Of a DNA stretch of 64,000 nt, positions 38,594-49,500 are shown piece by piece. The DNA is from Oscheius dolichura (Eukaryota; Nematoda; Chromadorea; Rhabditida; Rhabditidae), in NCBI GenBank assembly GCA_932521035.1, contig OW051497.1:7998001-8062000 (forward strand), given 5' to 3'. The stretch's first letter is position 1. Each line of letters starts with the position of its first letter. Below the pieces are notes generated by a model. It did no database searches. It was not told the DNA's origin and saw only the letters and a list, made by a program, of their open reading frames with translations. The position numbers and the translations under genes are program-made.

Positions 38594-40494
38594 TCATGAT
38601 AGGGACAGGAAGGCGACGCACTTTATGAACACGTTAACAATCTTCGCCTCAGAACGGAGAGCTCCAGCAATCGCGCTCAGCTTCTTGCTTTGTTTTGATG
38701 AAGTTGGAAGGGAAGCGTAGAAAGGGTATTTATTGATGTGTTGCAGTTGAGCCTTATTGCACAGAGTGCGTACCTGCTCATCCAGCAGAGGGGCAAGCTT
38801 TTCCGGTTTACATGACTTAAAGATAGCACCAGGAAATGTCTCCCTAAAAGTGGCTGGCTCATTTGAATGAAGTGCAGTACTTACATGTCAAAGCAGCTTT
38901 CCATATCGGCACTTGGATCCTTTAAAGGGTAAGACGCGACAAGAACAGGTATGGTTATTTCAATCACATCGACACCTAACATCTCATTATGATAGGTGAT
39001 AGCACTATCTTACCTGCAGCTTTGACTTTGACGAGATATGTATAGGATATGTTGATGATGCGACGAAAAGTGTTGGGAGATTTTAAACTGAGAGAGGATT
39101 GAGTCCGAAGTAATTGGGATCTTCTCCGCTTTGGAAAGATGAGAATATCTTGAGAGGTACGAGAGCCGGACTTGATATAAGGAGAATTTTGTGAGCTGAA
39201 TTTTGGGAGTCAGTAGGATGGGGTCAAGCACCTCGGAGGACAAGGAGGAATGGTTATCTTCTTGTCAATGCGAATGGTAGCCCCGGGAACAACGTACATG
39301 GCCAGAAGGTCTTCTTGGATTTCTTGTATGTCAGTAAATACCGGCTGAAAATCTGCTCTATTTGGGGATATTCCGGCGGTTCCAGCCTTATGTCCTAAAA
39401 CGATTGCTACCACGAAATCGGTTCACGGTATCAGGATTCTAGCCGACTGAAAGGTCCGTTAAAATAGAAGTTCTTACTTGAGCGGTGTCCGACAAATCCG
39501 TACCCATGTGGAGAACCCGTTGTAAACCCAAGGTAATCTTTTCAATATTCTTATCGCTTTTATTTTCTATCCTTCCTGAAAGTGAGCTACATTAATAGGG
39601 CTTCTGATCTCCCTACCATTAATAGAAAATCCTTCTCCACAAACGAAGGCAGTCCTTTCGAGAGTAAGGAATAGCCTCATGTTTCCTCCTGTACATGTGA
39701 ACCAGCCAAATTTCTTTTGTTCTGATTCGCTTCTCGACTCGAGGAGGATCTTTGGCGCAAGGTTCATATCAACCAGTTCTACCACTGTTATTCCTCGAAC
39801 GGCTTTCACTATACACACTTCATTTTCTGGAACAACAATGAAGATTATGGTATTGCAGGGAGAGCACCTTCGTTGAGATAGTCCAATATTGCTGTCAAGA
39901 AATAAAGGACGGAACCTTTGGGTGACTGAACGGAGGACGGAAGGCAGGGAGGAAGGCATTCCTAAAACAAAGTAATGATACTCAAATTGAGCACGAACCT
40001 GGAATACATAACTGCTCTCTAGATCTACAATAGTCGTTTTTGTTTCAATCAGGTTCCAGTCCTTTTTGAGGTAGACACAGCTTTCGTAGCAATTCTCCTC
40101 TTTCTAGATTTGCAAGATTGCGCATCTCAGACAAGGAACAAACCTTCCCTTTTATTGCAACATTGGCCACGCCTTTTAATGACACTCGTAACGAATTAAC
40201 ATTAAGAAAGCCTCTGCTGATCTTGACATGGACTTTTCCTATGAGTAAATCTCCAGGAGCGTAGATGGGCTCTTGAGCGAGCTCAATACAACAACCTGTA
40301 AGGACATCCTTCCCCTCTCCCTGGAATTGGGTCTTCCTAGAAATTCTATGGAAACATACCTGGGGAGTGTTTAGCATTTCCTGGTAGAAATGTTGCAACA
40401 GCAAAAAAACTATAACTGAGATCGAAGCAGGAGCGCAATTTTTCTGGGGGTCTGACACAACCCTTCCTGTCATTATGGGGCATGACACAAGCAA
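38594..40494 (-). CDS. Arrestin-domain-containing protein (alpha-arrestin)
   Basis: Cytosolic adaptor of the alpha-arrestin (ARRDC/TXNIP-like) family, which links membrane cargo to ubiquitin ligases and endocytosis. Arrestin N motifs: AQEPIYAPGDLLIGKVHVKI, NSLRVSLKGVANV, an exon with DWNLIETKTTIVDLESSYVFQ, and CLPPCLPSSV with the following hydrophobic strand. Arrestin C motifs: FGWFTCTGGNMRLFLTLERT, AFVCGEGFSINGR, then IRIDKKITIPPCPP, RRIINISYTYLVKVKAAG and VDVIEITIPVLVAS. The C-terminal exon carries a non-conserved tail ending at 38594. Introns are short and phases close. The 5' end is uncertain: the given start codon is the most upstream in frame, but the first 45 residues do not resemble an arrestin N-terminus, so the true first exon may differ. 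Confidence 0.85.
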
Positions 40495-41192
40495 TCGACG
40501 CAGATTAATGGTAGACTATCATTGAATCCAGACCAGAAAAAGGTTAAACCAAAGTTCAAGGTTGAAGATATGTCACATTTGAAGGGGGTTTCTCAGAACG
40601 AGTTGGGGGTCTTTCTGTTATTATTCGCGACGCCTATTTTCGGCTGTAGAAGTTCGAGGTTGCTTATAGGAAAACTTGCTAAGAGGTCAGTTGTACACTT
40701 ATGACACTTATGGTTAGAGTATCGTGGGTCGTTTTGGTGTCCTCATATTAAAGCAAGAAGTCAGTCATCTTCGGAGTTGACATAAGAGCTTACCCACCTA
40801 GATTTCGGCCATTTGTTTTGTATTCGGCAAATGTTCCATTTCCTTGAAGCACCCTGTAAAACTATGTTTTTTCCGTGGTCGCTTTCCGATTCCAGTTAGT
40901 TCATTTCAAAGTTTGCTTCTATTCAATTTTTACAAATCAGAGCAGAGAGGAGACGGTAATCGGGAATATGAATTTCTGCAATATACGTCCTCTACATCAT
41001 CGCAAACGCAATGAATAGGCTTTGGAACCGGTGGTCCATTATTCTTCGGGCCAGAAAAAATAGCAAAAAATTAGAGAATTAGAAGGCTCTCGGTAGTCGG
41101 CCATGTGCTGTTCAACAGGTCTCCATACCAGTTTCCTCAACCAGATCGGCCTCTTGGTAAGTGGCATAGGCGCATGTTACAGTATAGTAATT

Positions 41193-42430
41193 CTATAAAA
41201 TTCGTTGTAATTTAAAACTTTTTTGTTTTACCAAGCTTGTCAAATGAGTCATTAATAACTCGGCGAAATGGGCGACAGTATCTCTGTTGTAGAAGTTAGC
41301 GACAAATTCGTCCTTTACAGGGCATAAGGTGTAATCTTTCTTTATTCCGAGTTCCTTCATGAGAGCAACAACCAACATGGCTGCCTTGTTGTTCATGACG
41401 ACATCTGCGTTGTATAAATTAAAGAAACCCGTTACACTTACTGCGATGAGCAAAGTTTTCCAGGGAGGTCAACTTTCCTTGGTATGTTGAGAGCCAGAGG
41501 TATGCAGCTAACAGAATAATATTGAAGATGGGTAAGTTGAACTCACTGGCAAAACGCTTATGGAAGAGGCGTTCCTCATCTGGAGTCATTGCGTATTCCT
41601 TATATTCCATAGCATTTATTAAATTGAAGAGTTGTGTTTCGGCAGCCTGGGAAAGTCGCGGCTTTCCACATCGTTCCACAATCATATTTAGATACTTAAA
41701 ATTAACATAGTATTGGGTAATTTATAAACTCTTATTATAAAAAATATTAAATGTTTCTGGTTACAGTATACCGACTATAAGAACAACACCACCGTTGTCT
41801 TCTTGTGTGGCGGTACTGTGTCCTATAAAAAGAATAGAAGACCTATCGACGTGATGGCGTTTGGTGTATTGTCGCCGATGTTACACTGATTAGCAAAGTA
41901 GGCGATATCCTCATCGCGAATCACAGTTCTGTTGACCTGCTCTTCAATTTCAGTCAACCTCTTTTTCAGTTTTAATTCCACTTTAATTCCGCTAAACAGA
42001 CAACACGCTTTATTCAGAAAGCGAAGATGCAACTTATTGGGACAGCGACGCTTTTCCAGACGAGTTCGAGGTCCTACTCGTTTCGCGTAGTATAGTTTTT
42101 TAATGCAAAAGTTACGTGACAATCATATGTTGCATCTCCCTAAAGGAAGTTTCTTGGAAATTAAAGACAAAATTTTGAAGTGAAAAAGAACCTTCTTCAA
42201 TTTTTACGGCATACGAGCCGAACTCTATAACTCCACGAATTGACTTGTCTCTTTGATTCGAGATAACGGTCTTGTTTAAAAGGAAGTGGCACACAGTATC
42301 CACCCCCATTCGCAGCGATGTTTTCCACTCTTTCCAAGAAGTTGCGGTAAATTAGAAGGTTTTCAAAATAACCTATTTCTTTTAAGACCAAAGGATGGTG
42401 CTCGCCACTGTGGCATGCCAGTAGCAATTG
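41193..42430 (-). CDS. Unrecognised protein, multi-exon
   Basis: A chain of minus-strand exons with plausible coding content but no family I recognise. The last two exons join cleanly across an intron ending near 41414: SQAAETQLFNLINAMEYKEY ... FNIILLAAYLWLSTYQGK ... ENFAHR joined to NVVMNNKAAMLVVALMKELG ... ending at 41193. Upstream segments (about 41850-42120, with LKKRLTEIEEQVNRTVI; and 42120-42430, with LKEIGYFENLLIYRNFLERV) are of compatible composition, but joins and start are not fixed. The 5' segment abuts the start of the plus-strand four-TM gene, so the two are divergent or slightly overlapping. Confidence 0.45.
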
Positions 42431-43277
42431 CCTGCTTTATCCTGGCGTTTGTCACTGGATGTATGCAAGCGGGGGGTCTTGCTTCCATTGCTAGATTCTT
42501 GCGTAAGTTGACTATCCATTAAATCTAATATGTTTAGCACTGCTTCTTACGATCTATCCATTGGCTACTGGCCTCGTTGGTATACTAGCAGCTCTGACGG
42601 GCGCTCGGTTTCTCACGATTCTGTATCTCCCAGCACAATTAAGTTTTTTTATAGCGAACATAAACTATTACTCTAAACATATTTTGCATAGCCTCATCTT
42701 TCAGGCAGGGTGCAACATTTTGGGGGTTGGCACCGCTGTTTATCTCATTATGATCGCATGGAACCCATATCTCGTGTTAGCAGATGTGTTTGCCTGGTTT
42801 TCAGTGCCGTTCTCCCTGGTAACCCTCGCCGGCTTTAGAAAGTTACTGATCCAACAGGGAGCCAGCGTTAATGTAATAATGTGAGTCTTTACGCTATGAC
42901 AGTGGATGTTTTGAACATGCTGTAAAGTGGAACTAGGAATATCATTCTGCTGGAAATTAAATTGCCTGACAGTTCGTCAATGCAACGTTTCAGAAGTGGG
43001 CGTTTTCCTGTTACCGACGAGTACATCGTAGAGCCACAATATCAACAAAATGATGTTCGCCCTGTATCCGTCCTGCAGCCTCAAGTATTTACCATTGACC
43101 AGCCGAGAACGGTCATCACAGTTGCGTCGAGTCCTGCTCAAATCATTATTGTAAAAACGTTATTAGTTTCCACTTCTCAATTTCTAGGAGACTAACCCGT
43201 CTGTCTATCCACAGCTCCACGCTGCTCCATATGGAATCGCCGTGGTCCATCAGCTTCAAGTTGAGAAAGAAGTATAA
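42415..43277 (+). CDS. Four-TM protein with cytoplasmic tail, function unknown
   Basis: Starts MPVAIACFILAFVTGCMQAG (TM1). A short intron with donor gtaagt follows, then LLLTIYPLATGLVGILAALT (TM2), AGCNILGVGTAVYLIMIAW (TM3) and LVLADVFAWFSVPFSLVTLA (TM4). The tail is hydrophilic, rich in Arg, Gln and Val (QRFRSGRFPVTDEYIVEPQY), and ends in QVEKEV at 43277 after an intron with acceptor ccacag. A segment between TM2 and TM3 (about 42608-42712) may be intron or loop. The layout resembles MARVEL/tetraspan-like proteins of about 200 residues but no signature motif is present. Compare the nested four-TM gene at 53912, which has the same organisation. Confidence 0.6.
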
Positions 43278-44152
43278 CATCAGCAAATCATACTTCGTGT
43301 ATAATCTTACCAAGATAAATTCCACTGTTCCGTAAACACCCTATGATAAAGAAGTACACAAGATGACTGATTCTAGCCAACATTTGCCTTGATAAGATAG
43401 GGCACAGTAAAGAAACTACCACGGTGCCTTTTGACCAGGTTACAGAAATGCACAATTCTGGGCTGATAATGGAAAGGAAATTCAATTCAGCCCATTTCTA
43501 TAGATCGCTACATTGGTGATTGAATGCTTCGATCCAGTAGCCTGTGACATATACCCCTTCTTCCATCGTCTATAGGTTGGGGGATTTTTAGGAGTGGAAA
43601 GGGGGGAGGGCTTAATCTTCGAGATGAAGGAGTAGCAAATATTGAGTAGTGTTCATAGGGTACAACTAAACCTTTTTTTGCCAAATATAGAACGGTATAG
43701 ATGCTCTATAAAAGTTGTAAACGACCTGATCCTCAACAATCCTGATCATTGCCGTTTTGTAGATTCATCTTGTGTACCGAAACAAGCAGTGGATTATAGC
43801 CGTTTCGATAAGATAAACGTGTGTATCGTGTACTCTTAATGCGATACTTTTCTTCACAGCCATAGTGCAAAAATAATAAACTTTATATACAGAATGGGAA
43901 ATTACTGTCGTAATGTTTATACATTTTTTCGGATTCCGACCATGCGGTATTCCTACCTGTCGAGCGACTTCTTATTCCCTCATTCTCATTCTCTGTCAGG
44001 TGGTAATATTAGCAAAGGTGATAAAGAAATCCATAGTGAATGCCGAATTTATACTCGAATTCGTCTCGAATGCTTCGCCAGTCTTGACTACTGCTTTGCT
44101 CGCAAAAAATGCTTCATTTCTCAGCAGGATAGCTGATCTGTACAGGCCACTT

Positions 44153-44520
44153 TCAAGGAGCTGACTGTCTTCTAACAAGACAGACAAGTCGTCGCTTGTA
44201 TTTAGGTTGTACGGAGTGCTTCTGAAAACATAATTCAAAATAATACGAGTATAGCGAGACTTACTCAAGTATCGGTTGCAACACGTCCTCTCTAACGCGT
44301 TTGTCGTATTCCCTGCTAGCTTTAGTGTATTTTTACCGTACCGAAAAATATGACAGTCAATCCCGTTGAAGTCCAAAAAGTTTGCATAGTCTTCGTCTGG
44401 AGTCGTCACCGCCCAATCAACGTCTGTCTGCCCTACCCTGGCGACCAAAACCTGGTGGGAATAACTGAAACCATGTATTTGTGTGCTGATTCCAAATGTG
44501 CAATAAAATTTGGGGGTCAC
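44153..44520 (-). CDS. Unrecognised small protein, two exons
   Basis: About 107 residues. Exon 1 (44265-44520) starts MTPKFYCTFGISTQIHGFSY and contains DVDWAVTTPDEDYANFLDF. It ends at a perfect donor (TTGA|gtaagt). The intron (44222-44264, 43 nt, acceptor gttttcag) leads into exon 2, a basic C-terminus (KYKRRLVCLVRRQSAP) with stop at 44153. There is no TM segment or signal peptide. The frame also stays open through the intron to about 43996, so an unspliced longer form is possible. No family recognised. Confidence 0.4.
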
Positions 44521-44747
44521 CGTGCTCTTTCGCCAAAGCGCGGCGTACCAAATGGCGCAGTGCGCGCGGTGAAACGGCCTCCAAACATTTTATTTTTTAA
44601 CACAAATCGATTTCTTTCGATGAGATGCGTACAGAAGTGATAATATTAAGTAGATTAAAAATCATTTTCAAGCGTTGAAATACAACTATGACACCCACCA
44701 GCGATAGTGGTCCATCGACGGCAGTCTGCCTCGTTCAGCCTGTTTAA

Positions 44748-45863
44748 AGGGAGCTACCGGCAATAGAAAATACGGTCGAAAATGTCTATTATCCTTTTTC
44801 GCGGGCAGCATTTATTGTTAGCGTCCTTTTTCTGAAAAAATCGTTTCACCGACAAATTTATTTATTTCTTTGCTTGTACTTGTTTTCATTATTTTTGCTA
44901 CTAAATTATCTACATTCGATAGCGGTTCTTTTGCAGTATCACGGAACATGTGGCATGCCCTACAAGAAGTAAAAAATAAATAACAACGCAGCAAACGAAT
45001 CTGAAATAGAATTTGATGTATTTCTTCTGATTTTCATACTGCTTTTGCTTCTACTTATTTTTTGCACATACAAGAGCATGTTAGCAACATATTATAACTG
45101 TTACAGAAAGAAAATTGATGAAAAATGAGCCTAATTAGCATATTGCAAGTGGCTTGCGCTTTTCGTCATTATTCCATTTTCATTATTTGTTGTATTGCTT
45201 TCTCTTGTTGTTTTATCATTTCTATTTTGTTTCCTATTATTTCTAATTGATAATACATTATTTTTAGATAGAAAGAGAATAAGCGGATTGAGCAGCAAGA
45301 GCTCTCCGCAGGACATTAGACGAAACTTCTAGTAAGTTTATTTTCAATGGTTATCCTTTTGTTTAGATCTTGTACGTATTATTATAAAGCTGTTTTACAG
45401 CTTCTGTTGTGTTTTTATATGTCGAATTACCCCAAATAGAGGCGAAGATCCGCGCAAATTTTTTTTGCGTTCAGAACTTGTAATTATTTTGCTATTTTGC
45501 TTTCCTTGATGTTTTCTAATATTTCTTTTTTAGGATAAGCGTATCTTCGACTCGGAGAACGATGTGGATTATTTTTGAGGTCTGTTTATTTGTTGAAAAT
45601 TATTATTTTGTTGTGTTGTTTTCAGAATCAAACGAAGAAGGAAAGGAGGCTACAGCTTGCCCAAGAAACGACTGCTACGCTTCTGTGATATCTGATGTGA
45701 TGTTTTTAATAAATATAGCACTATAAATTATTGTAAAATAAGAAAATAGATTCAAAAACGGATTAGATAGAAGAAATCCCAGGCTACGTAATGCGCCGCC
45801 GCCGCACCCGTAAAATGTCGGTAGGCGTACTGTAGGCGCGAAATCTACTGCCGGTAGCTCCCT
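44748..45863. mobile_element. TIR element with TTAA target duplication
   Basis: The ends are inverted: AGGGAGCTACCGGCA(A/G)TAGA at 44748 and its complement ending at 45863. Both are bounded by TTAA (44744-44747 and 45864-45867). TTAA duplication is the hallmark of piggyBac-type insertion. The 1.1 kb interior is AT-rich with only short open frames, so this is a non-autonomous copy. Small splice-flanked pieces near 45530-45690 are not enough for a transposase. Confidence 0.6.
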
Positions 45864-46573
45864 TTAACTTGCCAGAAAGGAAAACAATCTATCCACAAAT
45901 TTAGATAATGGACCGCTAAAATGTTGAAAGGACCGCTAGTATCCCAATGGACCGCTAAAGTACAAGAGATCCCAAATATTAGACCTCACTCCTGAGGTAG
46001 TGAGGAGGAAGAGCGCCTCCAAGTTTCAAAAATGTAACAACGTTTTTTCGAATTAGCCTTCGAGAGTAGGCTCATTCGAGAGAGTTTGGTGTGGCGATCC
46101 GGGGAGACAAGTTTCAGGTGCTGAGAGTGTTACAATGAGGAGAAAAACGAGTTACAAGGCGAAAAACTGCCCTTTTTCTGCTATATCAAATTTTCGATTC
46201 AGGCTTCGAGATTAGGGTCATTCGGCGAGATTAACAGGGGACCAAAATATTAAAGGTTGAGATTCAAGGAGTGAGGAGGAAGAGAGCTTTTAAGTTTGCT
46301 CTCGCAGCTTTGATAGGCCGTTTCCTGACCGAAATGACAAGATTTTGTTTTTGTCTAAACGGGATTTGGACCATTCCCTAATTCAGAACGAGGGGGACGA
46401 TAAAGTACAAAGGAACCGAAACACTAGGCGTCCGGCGCCCGCTTTCTAGTCGTTACCGAAAAAGATAAAATTTCTATTAGTCTAATGCTCTCAAAAACAT
46501 AAGCTCTGGTGAAATATTTATTACGGCTTACGTTTCTTATCATGTCATGTCGGCAGTCGTGGAGTAACAGTCG
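45864..46573. other. Intergenic DNA with short diverged repeats
   Basis: GGACCGCTA occurs three times at about 20-nt spacing (45910, 45930, 45949). GAGTGAGGAGGAAGAG-like and TTCGAG..TAGG.TCATTCG-like motifs each occur twice between 45985 and 46290. TTTATT at 46517-46522 is AATAAA for the minus-strand kinase-Kelch gene. No coding exon. Confidence 0.45.
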
Positions 46574-49500
46574 TTAGTCTCTAGAGATCGTTGCAATTGA
46601 ATCGAAGGATGATGAGGATGCTGTACTGTTTATTTCGTATACAATATCGTATATATTCGAGATCTTCTCGTCCTCAGAATCATCGAAATATGCGTATACG
46701 TCCTGATGCTTGAAAAGACGATCAGCCAGAAATTGTGGAATGAGAAGAGCAGAAGGAAATAAGGAATCGAGGGGAAGAGGCGGCCCCTCCTGCCAGCTGT
46801 TTCCATCGAAAATTTCAACTTGAAGAGGATTTGAATAGGCTTGACCCCCGCCAATTGTAAACATCGCCTGTTCAAGAGCTATTCCAGTAATCCTAGGACG
46901 AGGAGCACGCGGAGGCGGTAATTTTTTCCATTTTCCATTTTCTGTGAGAGGTTCCATTTCCAGGATTGAGAAATTATATTTCTTTCCATTGTGTCCTCCA
47001 GTTAAAATTAGTTTATTTCCACAAGCGGTGAGATAATGGCCAGCTCGTGGTCTTGGCAGATCCATCACTTCTATCCACAAGTCACTTACAGAGTCATAAC
47101 ATTCTACACTTCTCAAGGGACGCTTATCTTCTCCCCATCCTCCACAGACATATACGCTCAAGTTACAGGCCGCAGCAGCTGCGAAAGCTCGGCAGTATTT
47201 CATCTCTCTAAAAACTTCTAATAGTGAATGCATTATAAAATTCCGTCTTCTTTCCAATCAATTGTTTTTTTCCTTCAAATTAATCGGTTAAAAAACCCTA
47301 CACCCTGCACCGATATTGGGGGTAAAAATAAGTCATGTTGTGTGCCTTTAAAGATCACTATAGGCTCCCAAACTACCTACCAAGAAATTATACGCCAAAA
47401 TTCATTAGGAATGAGCCAGTCTAAAATTCAGAGAGCGAGAAAACGGTACGGATCTTTTGACTGGATAAGTACAGCCGTGAAGGAATTATTCCGATACGGG
47501 GCGATTTCAGCCAGCTACGGCCATCTGAAAGGTGCTAACCTGGGGAGGGTGCTGTGCCTCATGATTTCAGTTGAAATTATGATTGATTTTCTGTCATAGA
47601 TGTGGCTTGATGTGACGATTTGAACAGTATAAATAACAAGCCGGTAGGAAGAAAACTCGGCGAGATACTTTCAAACCGTAAATTCAAAATTTCATATTCG
47701 ACTATACTGTTCGGCGGCGCCGTTTTTCGCTCGCGCTTTAGACTGCTTTCAAAAAACTCCGGATAGGGCTCATTCCTAATGAATTTTGGGGTAGAATTTC
47801 TTGGTGAATAGTTTTGGGAGCGTGTCATCTACAAAGGCACACCACAAGACTTATGTTCACTCCTAATAACGTTCACTGGAGATAAATAGAACAAGACCAG
47901 CTTACCGCATTAGTGTCCACTTATTCAGACCCGGATCATAACGTTCCACGCTGTTTAAGAACTTCCTGCCAGTTCCATATCCACCGAACACCCAAATGTA
48001 TCCTTTCCATTCCACACAGCTATTCGCAATCCATCGACGTGCAACATTCATATCGGCAAGCTGTGTCCAATGGAGATTAGAGTCCAATTTGAGTAAATCT
48101 TTCCGGGATGACTGTCGAGCTATCAGATATAGCTCTCCAAAGAGAGAAGCAACACCACCAGATGAATTGCTATCCGGCGGAATTTTTAGTTGTGGAATTA
48201 TCCAATCGGATGCTGCCCGATTCCACACCAGCATCTTGTCGCCATAATGCCCCACATTCATTAACAATATCTGCAAAAAAACGTATTGAAGAGAAGGGGG
48301 GAAATTGATTTTTTTTTTAATTTAATGCGTACCGTACGGCAAAAATCATCTCCTATGTCAGAAAGGCTACTGTAGATTGATCCGTCAGATACTATGTTGT
48401 AATCATTGCCGTGAGGGTTCTCTCTCTCGTATTCCTTATGATAGAACAGTAATTCATTTTTGGCTAGGAGGTCAAAGCATTCGATTATTTCTTTCAATGA
48501 GGGTCGAGCAGATTCGCCACTTTCCCAGCACCTAAAGGATACAAATTTTCCGATTATGTTGCTGGAGTTTCAAGAAATGACTTTTATGAGGTTTTAGTGA
48601 AAAAAGGAAAACCTTTTTAATAAGGTTGACGTAATCTCATCCAATTTTTTTAATTCAATAGGCAAAAGCACAGCGACATTTCCGTCGTCGTCTACTTTGC
48701 AGTTGAATTGTTTCAATGGAGGTCTGCAAATATTTATGGTTTTGGGTTATAGTGCCAGTTACCTTCGGTGAATAATTTCCCAAATAGTAATTCCAAACGA
48801 AAAGACATCTGCCGGCGGACCGTAGTCATGTGAGCAGAGTACTTCCAAGGCTCTGTAGTTACACGTACCGGTTCTAAATATACGCAACACGTCGTAACGG
48901 GTATAATAGCAATTACCCTGTCGTCGGCGGACGGCTGCCAGTTATATCGGAAAGCTGCCTAGCCACTCCGAAATCAGCCAATTTCAAATGATCCCTTGCT
49001 GCTAAAAGAATACTGGAAAGCCATCACAAAGATCGTGCTACCTACTTATGAGGTTTGACATCCCGATGAATTATGCCGTTTTCATGCAGATACAGCAACG
49101 CCGATCCGATTTGCCTTATCCATAGAGCAACTAACCGATTATCATATAATACCATGGCATTATGAATTTCTAAATTCTTTTTGCTTGAAAAAAATCACAA
49201 AAGGTAATAACCACTATTGAGATCACCGAGTTTTGTATACTCCATCACGTAGCCGCAAAGATTTGGTGGATCGAGTTCCCAAGCAAACTCCTGTCTATCC
49301 AGGATTATTCCACACAATTTAATTATATGTGGATGGTTACACTAAAACTGGAAAATGTTAAACGGAACGCACATCAGAGCAAAAGAAATCTTACAAGGGA
49401 ATGTTTTAACTTTAAGGTGGCCGTTTGGCTCGAGACCTGTGCCGTTCGAAAGAGCGTAAAAAACTATGCTAGGGACCACGTTCACATTTTACTGACGACT

